From Pseudomonadota bacterium (GTDB taxonomy: Bacteria; Pseudomonadota; Alphaproteobacteria; Sphingomonadales; Sphingomonadaceae), in contig JAFAGN010000018.1 in assembly GCA_023422695.1 (NCBI GenBank), positions 1-64,000 on the forward strand: 64,000 bases of DNA, given 5' to 3'. Within the stretch, counting starts at the first letter, position 1; each line of letters begins with the position of its first letter. A model generated the notes under the pieces. That model saw only the letters and a list, made by a program, of their open reading frames with translations, made no database searches and had not been told where the DNA came from. Below, piece by piece: positions 44,901 through 53,437 of this stretch. The position numbers and the translations under genes are program-made.

Positions 44901-45334
44901 GCGGGCCGCCGGTAGCTCGTCGGAGAGAGAACCTCGAGTGCAGTCCACGCCTGCAATATCTCGACCGGATGGTTCGACCCGTCGGTTCGCTCCGGCAGGG
45001 CAATGATGGGCAGTGCCGTCTCAGCCGGCATCGTGGCAGATGGACTGAAGTTGGGGGGCGGAATCTCCCGCGCTGTTGGGCGGACCCTCGCCGGGGCTGG
45101 CGCCGGCTTCGGCGCGGGCTGGGCGACCTTCGTCGCGCTGGCCTTCGGCGTCTTTTTTGCCACGGCCAGTTGGTCGCGCAAGCGCCCCGCGCGCGCGGTA
45201 TTCCGGTGACGCAGCTCAGCGAGGATTAGCGCATCGGTGGCCGCATTCTTGCCGGCGAGCGTTTCCAGTTCGGCAATACCGGACTGGGCAAAAGGACGGT
45301 TCTTGAATGACATCTCGGCGGCTCTGTTACGCAT
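41960..45334 (-). CDS. UPF1/DNA2-like superfamily 1 helicase
   Basis: 1124 residues from the ATG at 45334; ATG at 45313 is an alternative, and neither has a strong ribosome site. An N-terminal region of about 400 residues begins with a Pro/Ala-rich linker. Helicase motifs: NGPPGTGKTTLLRDVV (I) near 418, LLIDEAGQAAPQQA (II, DEAGQ) near 855, VVVGDPIQVPP (III), VGTIHTVQGREAEAVIFVLG (V) near 1060 and LNVAVTRAKEALYVIG (VI). The inserted region of about 300 residues between motifs I and II is partly helical. No nuclease motif was recognised. It is last in the minus-strand island operon, 73 bases after the WYL-TerB gene. Confidence 0.85.
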   Translation of the reverse strand: MRNRAAEMSFKNRPFAQSGIAELETLAGKNAATDALILAELRHRNTARAGRLRDQLAVAKKTPKASATKVAQPAPKPAPAPARVRPTAREIPPPNFSPSATMPAETALPIIALPERTDGSNHPVEILQAWTALEVLSPTSYRRPADLAGDIKRIARLDRGLPWASGAKGPPGKRLYYQIVLGSIDMAGAVDRLLQRFGDGRAERPQARGDTPLAVVIVDRDGRPIEDECATLSSFGWGLPVILCEGPAALARWPGEEERIGEALHERLYREGSDGKPFPLDEKAIRAAYEWLAAEFAIEPALLRPPSFAVRSLVPFKSKDPPEALLLNSFFLKDLASASKLCAGRNAPDLLLRYLGAKQPAQRRDLKHDALAIEEAVAPASIPAGRWPGLGRHPLVLMQQAAVNLAAATATGEILAVNGPPGTGKTTLLRDVVAALVTARASVMAGFADPEQAFTASGETLKAGAAWIHLYRLDPRLKGFEILVASSNNKAVENVSGELPAKGAIAEDSDMRYFEPIAQTMVGGPSWGLIAAILGNSSNRYAFKDDFWWNADNGLFAYLKAVDGREAEIDEPGKPSRPPHIVTALDPPRSRREALGNWRQKRERFRELERRVNDILAQVELLRVRGLHLPVIERRFEAVEAHGAGRPSWFHRLFGTRCYRDWEADHAPLSYALVDACQSASQEKSWPDGKLLKLGRSPWLGLGAAKQADAFRQQLAPMAAEWRRDKRARTGDIIDEEFFENGHTIVQKAAPWLTKAEHRERDALFEAAMDLHRAFLDAAAKPLRHNLGLAMQVLDGKGLGSPARDAVIPDIWSSLFLVVPVVSTTFASVSAMLGKLPPQSLGWLLIDEAGQAAPQQAVGALLRANHAVVVGDPIQVPPVVMLPDDLVGAICRSFGVDAERFGAPAASVQTLADDATAWFAEFPSGAGSRTVGVPLLVHRRCCEPMFKIANSIAYENLMVQAKTPRNSDIRACLGPSRWINVEGSGRDKWCPDKGREAVRLLEQIIAKGIAPDFYVVTPFVQVADGLRAAIRDSAALNAAIPELGSWVYERVGTIHTVQGREAEAVIFVLGAPNADQTGARAWAGKQPNLLNVAVTRAKEALYVIGNRNLWRTAGVFATLDALFE

Positions 45335-45386
45335 CAGGTGATTTGAGAGAGGAAGGCGCGTTGTGGGTGGGCAGTCGCTCCAGTCT

Positions 45387-45396
45387 GAAAGCGGAC
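45387..45396 (+). repeat. Intergenic repeat copy (core GAAAGCGGAC)
   Basis: Exact ten-base core between the SF1 helicase and WYL-TerB genes, overlapping neither. Confidence 0.45.
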
Positions 45397-45406
45397 CCGT
45401 GAATTT

Positions 45407-46183
45407 CTAGTTTGTCATCCAGTCGATATAGCGCGCGATCCAATGATGTTCTTCGGGCGCAATTCGGCCGTCGGCCTCGATCACCCGCTTCGCATAGCCC
45501 GCCACGATCGGACGCAGCGTATCCGAAGCGCGGATGCGCTGCGCCGCCAGGACGAAGGCCTCGACGTCAGGCGCCATGCGCCGGATATGAGCCGAGATAT
45601 CGGCCTCGGGAAATGGCGCGCGAATCTCGGCACGGATCCACCAAGACGCGGTGAAGGTGTCGATCTCGTCATTCTCCGCGGCATCGACATGCCCGTCGCA
45701 TCGCGACAAAAATATGAGTGCCGTCAGGCCGGCGCCAAGGTCGGCGCGCTGCACCGGGGAGAGGCCCCAACCAAGGGGGCTCTCGCCAATTCGATCGTCA
45801 GCGAAGGGCGCAAAATAGTCGGTGCCCCCAGCCAGTTCCTCGCCGGTCTCGGCGTCGTGGACGGCTTCGATCCGCGTCATCAGGAACACGCGCTGCGCGC
45901 GGCGGTGATGGCAAAAGGCTCGCAGATAGCGCTTGCCCTGTCCCGTCTCGATGCGGATGCAGCTGACCTGTCGCAGCGAGGCGGCTCCCTTCGCGTCGCG
46001 ATAGGAGATGATGATTGTCAGGCCGTTGACGCTGTCGCCTGCGGGTTCGCGCATAGCCGGCAAATCGACGGGAGCTTCATCGGAATCTTCTTCCGGCAGG
46101 CGGGGCGTAAAGCCTTGAGGCGACGGCGCTTGCGGAACGCTTACGCCAAATCGCTCGCGAACCAGTTCGAGTATCTGAAGCAT
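45407..46183 (-). CDS. WYL-like domain fused to TerB-like domain
   Basis: 258 residues from the ATG at 46183 (GGAGG six bases upstream). Residues about 55-115 resemble a WYL domain: IIISYRDAKG, RQVSCIRIETG, YLRAFCHHRRAQRVFLMTRI. From about 150 a helical TerB-like domain follows: LTALIFLSRCDGHVDAAENDEI with the acidic pair, and RVIEADGRIAPEEHHWI as a second acidic helix. WYL domains sense nucleic acid or nucleotide ligands and often control defence loci; TerB domains are scaffolds in Ter-type stress systems. No DNA-binding domain is present, so it is more likely a sensor or adaptor than a repressor. Confidence 0.75.
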   Translation of the reverse strand: MLQILELVRERFGVSVPQAPSPQGFTPRLPEEDSDEAPVDLPAMREPAGDSVNGLTIIISYRDAKGAASLRQVSCIRIETGQGKRYLRAFCHHRRAQRVFLMTRIEAVHDAETGEELAGGTDYFAPFADDRIGESPLGWGLSPVQRADLGAGLTALIFLSRCDGHVDAAENDEIDTFTASWWIRAEIRAPFPEADISAHIRRMAPDVEAFVLAAQRIRASDTLRPIVAGYAKRVIEADGRIAPEEHHWIARYIDWMTN

Positions 46184-46229
46184 ATGAACCTCCGTCCGTG
46201 TCAGCTAAGGTCAAAATGATGGGCGACGG

Positions 46230-48446
46230 TCATGACAGCGCCCGCGCGATGTCGCGGATCATGTCGCCTACATCGGTTTCGAGGTGCGCATGGCGCTTGA
46301 CCCAGAAGCGGCGGAGCAGATCCTCGGGAATATACTCGTCATACTTCTCATGGGCGAGATTGGAGACGAAGCGGCCAAGGATTTCGATCGGCGGGCAACC
46401 ATCGAGCGCCCCGAGCACTTGGGCCGCCTCGTCTGAAGGGGTGCCAAGGAGCGTCACCCCGACGTCGAACGTCTCGCACTCGAACCCGACCGATCCGAGC
46501 AGCACCGCCAACAGGCCATTGGCGACGCTGCCGCGCCAGGTCATGAGATGCGTATCCTTGCCGGCCGCGATCAGCGGCGTTCTCGCGAGGTCGAGCGCGG
46601 CGAACATCTCGCGCCCTTCGGTGAGCAATCGGGCAGCGACGGGGTCGAGATAGGCCGGCATGTCGGATGCGACGAGCGCGTCGCGGATCGCACTTGCGAG
46701 CCGATCGTGGATCGGTTCTCCCGACACGCGATCGAATTTCGGGATACGGCCGGCACGATGGGCAGCGACCTCGACGACTTTCGCCGGGTCGTCGATAGCT
46801 ACCGCGCGCCACCGGCGCCCGGCGAAGGACAGGATGCTTCCGACCGCGAGTGCATTGACGATTGGCAGCGTGCCAAGCGACCGGCCCTGATGGACGAGGC
46901 GCCATTCTTCATCCGTCTTGAAGTTGGCGTAAAAGTCGCGCGAGGCCGTGAGCCGTTCGCCAAGCGGCCCGAGCATCAACGACCCGTCGGGCGCCTGTTC
47001 GAGCATCGGCTCTTCTCCACCGCCGAGCCCGCGCAGCAAATCTGCGAAATCGCCAGGTTCGATCGCCGCGAATGGGCCATCGCGGCCGATTGCCTTATAG
47101 AGCTGATCGGCTCGCTGCGCGCCGCGCTCGGCAATGCGCGACAGTAGCTGGTGGACGGTGACCGAGAGGAGGGCGGAATCGCCCAAAGGCGGCTCCACGA
47201 ACCGCTCGGCAAGCAAGTGCAGCGCCGCGACCGACTGCGCAACGGGAAGGTGAAGCCGGTCAAGCGGATCGGCGTCGGCCGCCAGATAGGGCTCGCGGAC
47301 ATAACCCCGGAAGATGGCCGCGCTGCCTTCGCGCCGCCCCGACCGGCCAAGCCGCTGGCGAAGCGATGCGAGCGAGCGCGGCGCTCCGAGCTGTGCGACG
47401 CTGTGGACAGACCCGATATCGATTCCGAGCTCGAGCGTCGTCGTGGCAACTGCGGTCGTCGGAAGGCGATCCTCTTTGAGGCGCGCCTCGACTTCTTCGC
47501 GCAATTCCCTGGCGAGGCTTCCATGGTGCGGGAAGAACTCGTTCGGCACGCCGCTGTCTTCCGACAAGGTCCTGAGGCGGTCGGCAAGGGCTTCGACGTT
47601 GGCGCGCGAACCGGCGAAGAAGAGATTGTTCTTGCCGCGCAGAATCTCGTGCGTGTGCCGTGCGATCTCGGCGAGGGCACTGCGAACCTCGAGGTCCGCC
47701 GCTGGCGGGCTCGTCTCCGGTGGCTCGACGACGGCACGTATCTGAAGCTTGAGCGGCGCGCCGCCGCCATCGACCGCGATAATCTCGGGTTGCGGTGTTC
47801 CGCCGGCGAGCCAGTCGACCGCATGCTGCTTGTCGCCAAGCGTTGCCGACAGTCCGATACGGCGGGCGCGGCCAAGCGAAATGGCATCGATCCGGTGCAA
47901 CAGGCTCCACAGATGAAGCCCGCGCGGACCCTGAAGAAACGCATGGAGTTCGTCGATCACGATCGCGTCGAGCCGTCCGAACATCGCCTCGATACTTGCG
48001 GGTCGCCGCACAAACATCGCCTCGATGGATTCGGGCGTGATGAGCACAACGCCCTCAGGTGACTTCAGTAGGCGCGTCTTCGGGCCTTGGGGCGCGTCGC
48101 CATGCCAGCGCGTCAGTCCGATTTCGAGATCCGCGCAGAGGCCTTCCAGCCTTTTATGCTGGTCGTTGATAAGCGCTTTCAGCGGAGCGACATAAAGGAT
48201 TGCGACCCCGCTATCCTGCCGTGCTGCGGCTGCGCCGAGAAGTGGCAGGAAGGCCGCTTCCGTTTTTCCAGCAGCGGTTGCCGCTGCGATAAGGATGTCG
48301 CGGCGGTGCCCCGCAATGGCCATGATTGCGCGCGCCTGGACCTCGCGCAGCTGCGACCATCCCTGCACGCGTACCCAGCGCTGGACCTGCGGATGCAGTC
48401 GGTCGAATGCTGCTGCGGGATCAGAGAGTGAAGTCGGCAAGGCCAT
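46230..48446 (-). CDS. Lhr-like DEAD/DEAH-box helicase (Shango SngC / BrxHI-like)
   Basis: 738 residues from the ATG at 48446, overlapping the upstream ATPase gene by 26 bases. Superfamily 2 motifs: WSQLREVQARA (Q-like), AAATAAGKTEAAFLPLL (I), APLKAL (Ia), TPES, IVIDELHAF (II, DELH), GLSATLGD (III), TTLELGIDIGSVHSVAQLG (V), SLRQRLGRSGRR (VI). The C-terminal 300 residues match the Lhr-type extension. This helicase type is paired with a DUF2791 ATPase in BREX types with BrxD/BrxHI and in the Shango system. Here the partner is the TerB protein, favouring a Shango-like reading. Confidence 0.87.
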   Translation of the reverse strand: MALPTSLSDPAAAFDRLHPQVQRWVRVQGWSQLREVQARAIMAIAGHRRDILIAAATAAGKTEAAFLPLLGAAAARQDSGVAILYVAPLKALINDQHKRLEGLCADLEIGLTRWHGDAPQGPKTRLLKSPEGVVLITPESIEAMFVRRPASIEAMFGRLDAIVIDELHAFLQGPRGLHLWSLLHRIDAISLGRARRIGLSATLGDKQHAVDWLAGGTPQPEIIAVDGGGAPLKLQIRAVVEPPETSPPAADLEVRSALAEIARHTHEILRGKNNLFFAGSRANVEALADRLRTLSEDSGVPNEFFPHHGSLARELREEVEARLKEDRLPTTAVATTTLELGIDIGSVHSVAQLGAPRSLASLRQRLGRSGRREGSAAIFRGYVREPYLAADADPLDRLHLPVAQSVAALHLLAERFVEPPLGDSALLSVTVHQLLSRIAERGAQRADQLYKAIGRDGPFAAIEPGDFADLLRGLGGGEEPMLEQAPDGSLMLGPLGERLTASRDFYANFKTDEEWRLVHQGRSLGTLPIVNALAVGSILSFAGRRWRAVAIDDPAKVVEVAAHRAGRIPKFDRVSGEPIHDRLASAIRDALVASDMPAYLDPVAARLLTEGREMFAALDLARTPLIAAGKDTHLMTWRGSVANGLLAVLLGSVGFECETFDVGVTLLGTPSDEAAQVLGALDGCPPIEILGRFVSNLAHEKYDEYIPEDLLRRFWVKRHAHLETDVGDMIRDIARALS

Positions 48447-49725
48447 CGTCTTCAGCCGCGATCTCTTCGCCGACCGCGCCGTCATCCTGTTCAAGCGCGA
48501 TCGCGCCGAGAAGCTGCGCCCATTCGGCGCCCGGATTCTGCTCTAGGACGGCTAGGAATTGAACGAATGCTTTGATCGTGTTTCGCGGTGTCCGGAAATA
48601 GGCTTCGCCGATCCGCTGATTGCAATGCTCCATGAAGGCCGCGAGCGCCGCATTGGGAACGAGATATTTTGAAGCATCGCCAAGAGCGAAGACCGACCGG
48701 ATATTGCCGAGTAGTACGAGGAAATCCTCGGGGGACAGATTCTGGAGCCGGATGACGGGCCCTGTCATGTCGACGAGGCCGTGCGCCGCGAACTGGTTTT
48801 CGGCCAGCCGCGACTGGAGCGCTTCATAGCTGTAGAGCCCACGCCGGCTGTCCATCAGAAACTCCGGGGTTCCGCCGAAGATGAAGCCGAGACCTTCCGA
48901 ATTGCCCTGCAGCATGTCGTTGACGATCCGCAGGATCTGCTCGAAATTCTGGTTGCGCGCCTGAGCGCTTTGCAGCTTGTAGATGTTCACCATCTCGTCG
49001 AACACGACGACAAGGCCCGAATAGCCCGCCAGCCTCACAAATTTCGCGAGAAGTTTCAGGCTGTCATAGACATCGGCGTCGTCGATGATCGAGCGCACCC
49101 CGAGCGCCTGGCGCGCCTCGGTCTTTGTCGGATATTCGGCGCGCAGCCAACGCAGCGCTGCCGCCTTCAGAGCGTCGTCGCCGGTTTCGCTCCCGCGCCA
49201 ATAGCATTTCAGGACTTGTGCGAAATCATGGCCGCCTACCAATTCCTGAATCTCGCCAAGACGCGTGTGGATGGCTTGCTCGACCGTCTCGCCTCCGGTC
49301 TCGGCCTCCTTGACGCATTCGCTGATGAAGCGCTCGACGACACTTGCGAGCGCGCCTCCATCGGCTTTGGTCCGGGTTGCCATATGCCGCACTGCCTCGG
49401 CATAAAGGCCGCGCGCCTGCCCGCCCGTTGCATGAATGCGGCGGTCGGGGGCTAGGTCGGCGTGGATCGTTACGCAGCGTCGCTCGAGCGCGATCAGTCT
49501 GACGAGGCTGAGGAAGAAGGTCTTGCCGGCGCCATATTCGCCGATGATGAACCGTACCGACGAGCCGCCGTCGACGATCCGGTCGACATCCTTGACGAGC
49601 GCGCCGACCTCCAGCGCGCGGCCGACCTGGATATGCTGGAGGCCAATGCGCGGAACGACGCCGGCGGCTAACGCCTGAACGATAGTGTCGCGTTCACGCG
49701 GCTTCACCTGTGCGGGCTGGGTCAT
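48421..49725 (-). CDS. DUF2791-type P-loop ATPase (Shango SngB / BrxD-like)
   Basis: 434 residues from the ATG at 49725, which shares ATGA with the TerB gene stop. Walker A FIIGEYGAGKTFFLSLV near 60, a helical region, Walker B-like VVVFDEMVNIYKL near 262, sensor-like FIFGGTPEFLMDSRRGLYSYEAL near 310, and an arginine-rich end. This is the ATP-binding protein family called BrxD in BREX and SngB in Shango. It probably forms a ring or clamp that delivers the Lhr-like helicase. Acidic C-terminal tail of about 20 residues. Confidence 0.85.
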   Translation of the reverse strand: MTQPAQVKPRERDTIVQALAAGVVPRIGLQHIQVGRALEVGALVKDVDRIVDGGSSVRFIIGEYGAGKTFFLSLVRLIALERRCVTIHADLAPDRRIHATGGQARGLYAEAVRHMATRTKADGGALASVVERFISECVKEAETGGETVEQAIHTRLGEIQELVGGHDFAQVLKCYWRGSETGDDALKAAALRWLRAEYPTKTEARQALGVRSIIDDADVYDSLKLLAKFVRLAGYSGLVVVFDEMVNIYKLQSAQARNQNFEQILRIVNDMLQGNSEGLGFIFGGTPEFLMDSRRGLYSYEALQSRLAENQFAAHGLVDMTGPVIRLQNLSPEDFLVLLGNIRSVFALGDASKYLVPNAALAAFMEHCNQRIGEAYFRTPRNTIKAFVQFLAVLEQNPGAEWAQLLGAIALEQDDGAVGEEIAAEDDGLADFTL

Positions 49726-52700
49726 GGTTTTTGGATCATTCCTTTGAGCGTGGTCAGGATATGTGGCTGCAGGCAATAGATGTCCTCATCTTCGATCGCG
49801 ACCTCGTCGAGGATATCGAACGCCCAATCGTTGATCGTCTCGATCGCACCGCCGGGAAGAAGCTTCTCGCGCTTGCAGAGCGAAGCGAAGACATCGGCTT
49901 CAATGGGGCTCTCGATGAGCGCCATGAGAAGATGGCTATGGGGAGCATCTAGTCCGGCGAAGAGCGCTTGCTCTTCGGCCTGGAGCGGTGCGGCGGGTTC
50001 CGGTTCGTTTTCGGGGTCTTCCTCCCGGAAGATCGAGGCGAGCATGGTAGAGACGGCGGCCGTTTCTTCGCGGATGCGAGCGAGCTTGTCGCTATCGATA
50101 TCTCGCGAAACGCGGGCTGCGGCCTTGTTCGGGGTGGGCGCAGGTGACGGCGCATCAGGTCCGGAATGCAGCCGCGAATAAACTTCATCCTGCGGCTTCC
50201 CGAGCAATTTGTAGAGGCCCTCGAGAAAGCGCACCTCGGTCGGGGTGACGCGCTGATCGGCAAGCACGGCATTGATGACGGACTGCAGAACCATTTCTTT
50301 GTCGGCAGGGGTGAGATCGGCAACGCGCTTGGTCGCGGCGCGCAGCTTGGGCGGATTGTGCACAAGCGCATGCATGTGCGCCTCCAGCCGCGTGCGCTCC
50401 GGCGGCGTGAGTTCATTAAGTGCCCCGAGATCGCGCACGATCGATTCCAGTTCGGCCTCGACGACCAGATTATCAGCCTGTGCGGCGAGAACTGCGATCT
50501 CTACCATCGTTCGTGCAACGTCATACCGTCCGCTGCCCGCCGCAGGCGCACCCGAGGTAGCGTCAAACAGGCACAGGGTCATATCCTCGCTGAGCGTCGG
50601 AGCCGGCCCGAAGCGCTTGTCGGGTTCGAAACCGACTTTCATTGCATCCAGGATATCGCCGAGACGCTTTCGATAATTTTGCCGTTGATCTTTGGCCTCA
50701 ATTGCCCCGTTATCCAAAAACAGATCGAGGAGTTCAGCAAGCTTGACGGGCGCGAAGCCGGTCCCTGCGATCCTTTCTTCCAGCTGGCTTCGCACCAACG
50801 CATAGCGGCCTGAAGGATCGCGCGACCGGATCAGCGGCGGAGCGAGCGCGGCGGCGAGCACCGAGCCTTGCTCGGCGGGGTGGCGGCCAAGGAAGCGGCT
50901 CAGGGGATCGAGCGCATCGGTGCAGTCGTTGAGCAACTGTTCGAACTTGGCGACAGGGGCACTGATCGAAGCGATGTCGGGAAGATGGTCTAGTGACGCG
51001 ATTGCGTTAAATTCGCTGCTTGCCGAACGATATTGATAACTTAGCCGCGTCTTGGGTTTGGCGACCTTGATCCCGCCCGGAAAGCGAGTCTCATATTCAT
51101 GGTGCCAGAGCGCTTTGAAGTCGTCGAAGCACCGCTTCGCCGCGGTGCGGGGCCAGATTTGCGGATGCGCCAGCGCCCAGCAAAGCGCATCTTCAGCGCC
51201 TATCGGCTCGCCCTTGGCAACTTTCTCGCCGAGGTAGAGCCGGACCGGTATTGGTATTTCCCAAGCGTAGCGAGACTCGATCGATGCGGTGAGACTGTCA
51301 GGAGGCGATCCATGCAGGACTTGGGCGGCATCCATCAGCGAACGAGCGTATCCGGCGAAACTGTAGTTGTCGCCGTAAACCGACAAAAGCGCATCAAGCT
51401 CGCCCATAATGGCGCCGGATTCGTCCGCTGCCTTCGCTTTGACGAGCCGTCTTTCGAGACCGTAAAAATAAAGGAAAACATAGCCGATAGGAGTTGCCGG
51501 ATTGCGTCTGCCGTCGGCTAGCCATTCAATATAGGCTCGCCGCGCACCGGGCTGAAGCTCGCTATAGTGCGGCCAATAGCCGAGGCTGCTACCGCTGCGG
51601 TCGGACCACGCCCCCAAGGGAAGCGCGGGGTCGACGAGGGCGCGGTGCCGACCCTCCTTCCTGGCCGGTGAACCGAAGTAAAGAAGCTCGGCTTCGAAAT
51701 CGATGTCGCCGACAGTTACCCTTGTCGCCGCTGCAATCCAGCGTTCGGCGGCGATGTTGCGTCCAGTCGATGCTCGCGGGCGACCCGTCTCCGCCGCTGT
51801 CTTGGATGAAAAGAGCGATGAAAGGGCGCTATGAAAACCCGTCGCTACCTGCTCGCTGCCACGCTGCGCTGCAGGAATAGTTCGCTCAGACTGTTGTACC
51901 AGGCGCGGATCGGGCGGGCGGATCGAGTTGGACGCGACGCCGCGCCGCCTTTCGGCATAGTGGCGGGCCTGGTCGAATGTCGTGAAAATATAACCGCCGC
52001 AAGCGAAGCGTCCATCGCCGGTCTCGTGCACTTCCGGCCAGTGCGGGAAGGGCAGGCTGTGCGGCGTCGTTGTGCTCGCGGGATTTTCGGGCTCAGTGAC
52101 GATCGCCGTTTCAGCCGGCACATCCTCAGCCGCAGAACGCAAGATCGCGGGAGACGCGGTGGTGGCAGTAGAAGGGCGTGGCGGTGCTCCTGCGGGAAAA
52201 GTCGGCTTGCGCTTGCGCTTTCGCTCCGCCGCCGCGCGCGCTTGCTCGAAACTCGAATAGCTTAGCCCACCGCTCGCATAGCGCCCGTTCTCGGTGCGCC
52301 TAACGTCCGGGTCGCTGGTATCGCCCGCTTGCTCGGTGACCGGGCGTTCGGAGTTCGGACGTTCAGCAAAGGTGCGATCGGTGCGGTGCGTATGCGCGGG
52401 AAGAGGGCTAAGGGGCCTGCGTTGCCGCTCCGCGAAATCTCTCGCCTGTTGTTCGGTTGTAAAGCTGAACCCGCCGGCCACGAATCGGCCATCACTGCGG
52501 GCCTCCACGTCGGGATCGGCGAGCAACTCCGTGCCGGCAGATGGTGTGCCAGACGTCGACTGTGCCACATGGCTTTGAGGTGACGTCAGCCGATGGCGTT
52601 CTCGGTCTGGCGCGTCTTCGGTTACCGTCTCGCTTGGTCGCGCCACGGATTTGCCGGGGATTGCCATCAACAGCAGCGACAATGCAAAAAGCACGAGACC

Positions 52701-53027
52701 AACAGGCGGTGCGATAAGCAACGCGAGATATGCGCTGCCGTTGATCAGCGCCAGCCAACCACTCAGTCCGATGTCGTGGAAACGGCGAACCTGAAGCGCG
52801 AACCAAGGAACTGCAGTTGCGAGCCACCACAATAAATAGATGAGAACAGCGTTTGGCGGGTCGGCGGCAGGGTCGGAGACATTTCCTATCTGGGCGTCGA
52901 AAAGCGAGCCGAAGACCGTGAACATGAAGACAAGCGCCGAAAGACTGAAAAACAGCCAGAATTCACTTCGTCCCGAGCGACCCTGAAAATCAGCATAGCG
53001 CCATAAAGGCCGCAATAAATTCGCCAT
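49722..53027 (-). CDS. DUF805-TerB multidomain protein (Shango SngA-like)
   Basis: 1101 residues from the ATG at 53027. Residues 1-123: DUF805-like membrane domain (YADFQGRSGRSEFW, then four helices with RRFHDIGLSGW). Residues about 171-363: three spaced copies of a 30-residue unit with the shared pattern DGRF-x-GG-F-x5-QAR-x-AE (about 171-204, 239-272, 330-363), set in disordered linker. Then a TerB N-terminal-type domain (about 430-650), a TerB domain near 880-985 (AVLAAQADNLVVEAELESI, AVLADQRVTPTEVRFLE) and a TerB C-terminal domain to the end. This anchors the system at the inner membrane. First gene of the five-gene operon. Confidence 0.83.
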   Translation of the reverse strand: MANLLRPLWRYADFQGRSGRSEFWLFFSLSALVFMFTVFGSLFDAQIGNVSDPAADPPNAVLIYLLWWLATAVPWFALQVRRFHDIGLSGWLALINGSAYLALLIAPPVGLVLFALSLLLMAIPGKSVARPSETVTEDAPDRERHRLTSPQSHVAQSTSGTPSAGTELLADPDVEARSDGRFVAGGFSFTTEQQARDFAERQRRPLSPLPAHTHRTDRTFAERPNSERPVTEQAGDTSDPDVRRTENGRYASGGLSYSSFEQARAAAERKRKRKPTFPAGAPPRPSTATTASPAILRSAAEDVPAETAIVTEPENPASTTTPHSLPFPHWPEVHETGDGRFACGGYIFTTFDQARHYAERRRGVASNSIRPPDPRLVQQSERTIPAAQRGSEQVATGFHSALSSLFSSKTAAETGRPRASTGRNIAAERWIAAATRVTVGDIDFEAELLYFGSPARKEGRHRALVDPALPLGAWSDRSGSSLGYWPHYSELQPGARRAYIEWLADGRRNPATPIGYVFLYFYGLERRLVKAKAADESGAIMGELDALLSVYGDNYSFAGYARSLMDAAQVLHGSPPDSLTASIESRYAWEIPIPVRLYLGEKVAKGEPIGAEDALCWALAHPQIWPRTAAKRCFDDFKALWHHEYETRFPGGIKVAKPKTRLSYQYRSASSEFNAIASLDHLPDIASISAPVAKFEQLLNDCTDALDPLSRFLGRHPAEQGSVLAAALAPPLIRSRDPSGRYALVRSQLEERIAGTGFAPVKLAELLDLFLDNGAIEAKDQRQNYRKRLGDILDAMKVGFEPDKRFGPAPTLSEDMTLCLFDATSGAPAAGSGRYDVARTMVEIAVLAAQADNLVVEAELESIVRDLGALNELTPPERTRLEAHMHALVHNPPKLRAATKRVADLTPADKEMVLQSVINAVLADQRVTPTEVRFLEGLYKLLGKPQDEVYSRLHSGPDAPSPAPTPNKAAARVSRDIDSDKLARIREETAAVSTMLASIFREEDPENEPEPAAPLQAEEQALFAGLDAPHSHLLMALIESPIEADVFASLCKREKLLPGGAIETINDWAFDILDEVAIEDEDIYCLQPHILTTLKGMIQKP

Positions 53028-53437
53028 CGCATCCAAAGCCCCCCTGAGCCCGGGGCAGCTTGTCGAACGTGCGGCGGATAAACAAGCGGTTATCGACAAA
53101 GATCGATTAAGGGGACGCCGTCAAACTTATCGCGAGGGCACCCAAAGAACCCATGTTCAGGGTGCTGCGACCCCGTATGCAACTCTTGAGAAAATAGTCC
53201 AGATTGGATGGAATTTATGAGTATCAGGACCTGCCGATGCAACCGTGCTGATCGATCGAGTGCATTCCCCTTCTCGGCAATTAAGGTCCGCTTTCGCCTG
53301 TTTTCGGCCTGAAAGCCGACAGACTGCAACCGGCCACAAGCGGGCAACGGGCTAAAGAGCGCTTGCTGATTGTCTTGTCGCATGTGGGGGCAAGGCAGCA
53401 GGATAACGAGGTCGGACGGCTCGCGCGATCGAAATGC
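53028..53437. other. Intergenic region at the distal island border
   Basis: 410 bases with no supported gene. It should carry the promoter of the TerB operon. A copy of the repeat (minus-strand GAAAGCGGAC) is at 53286-53295, and a weaker one reading GAAAGCCGAC is near 53311. No inverted repeat or integrase site is recognised. Confidence 0.5.
53286..53295 (-). repeat. Intergenic repeat copy (core GAAAGCGGAC)
   Basis: Exact ten-base core on the minus strand, upstream of the TerB operon; marks the far side of the block in which all noticed copies lie. Confidence 0.45.

Noticed and set aside
46230..49725. Complete BREX system suggested by BrxD-like and BrxHI-like proteins
   Set aside because: No PglX methyltransferase, PglZ phosphatase or BrxC-like ATPase is present; the TerB partner fits Shango better.
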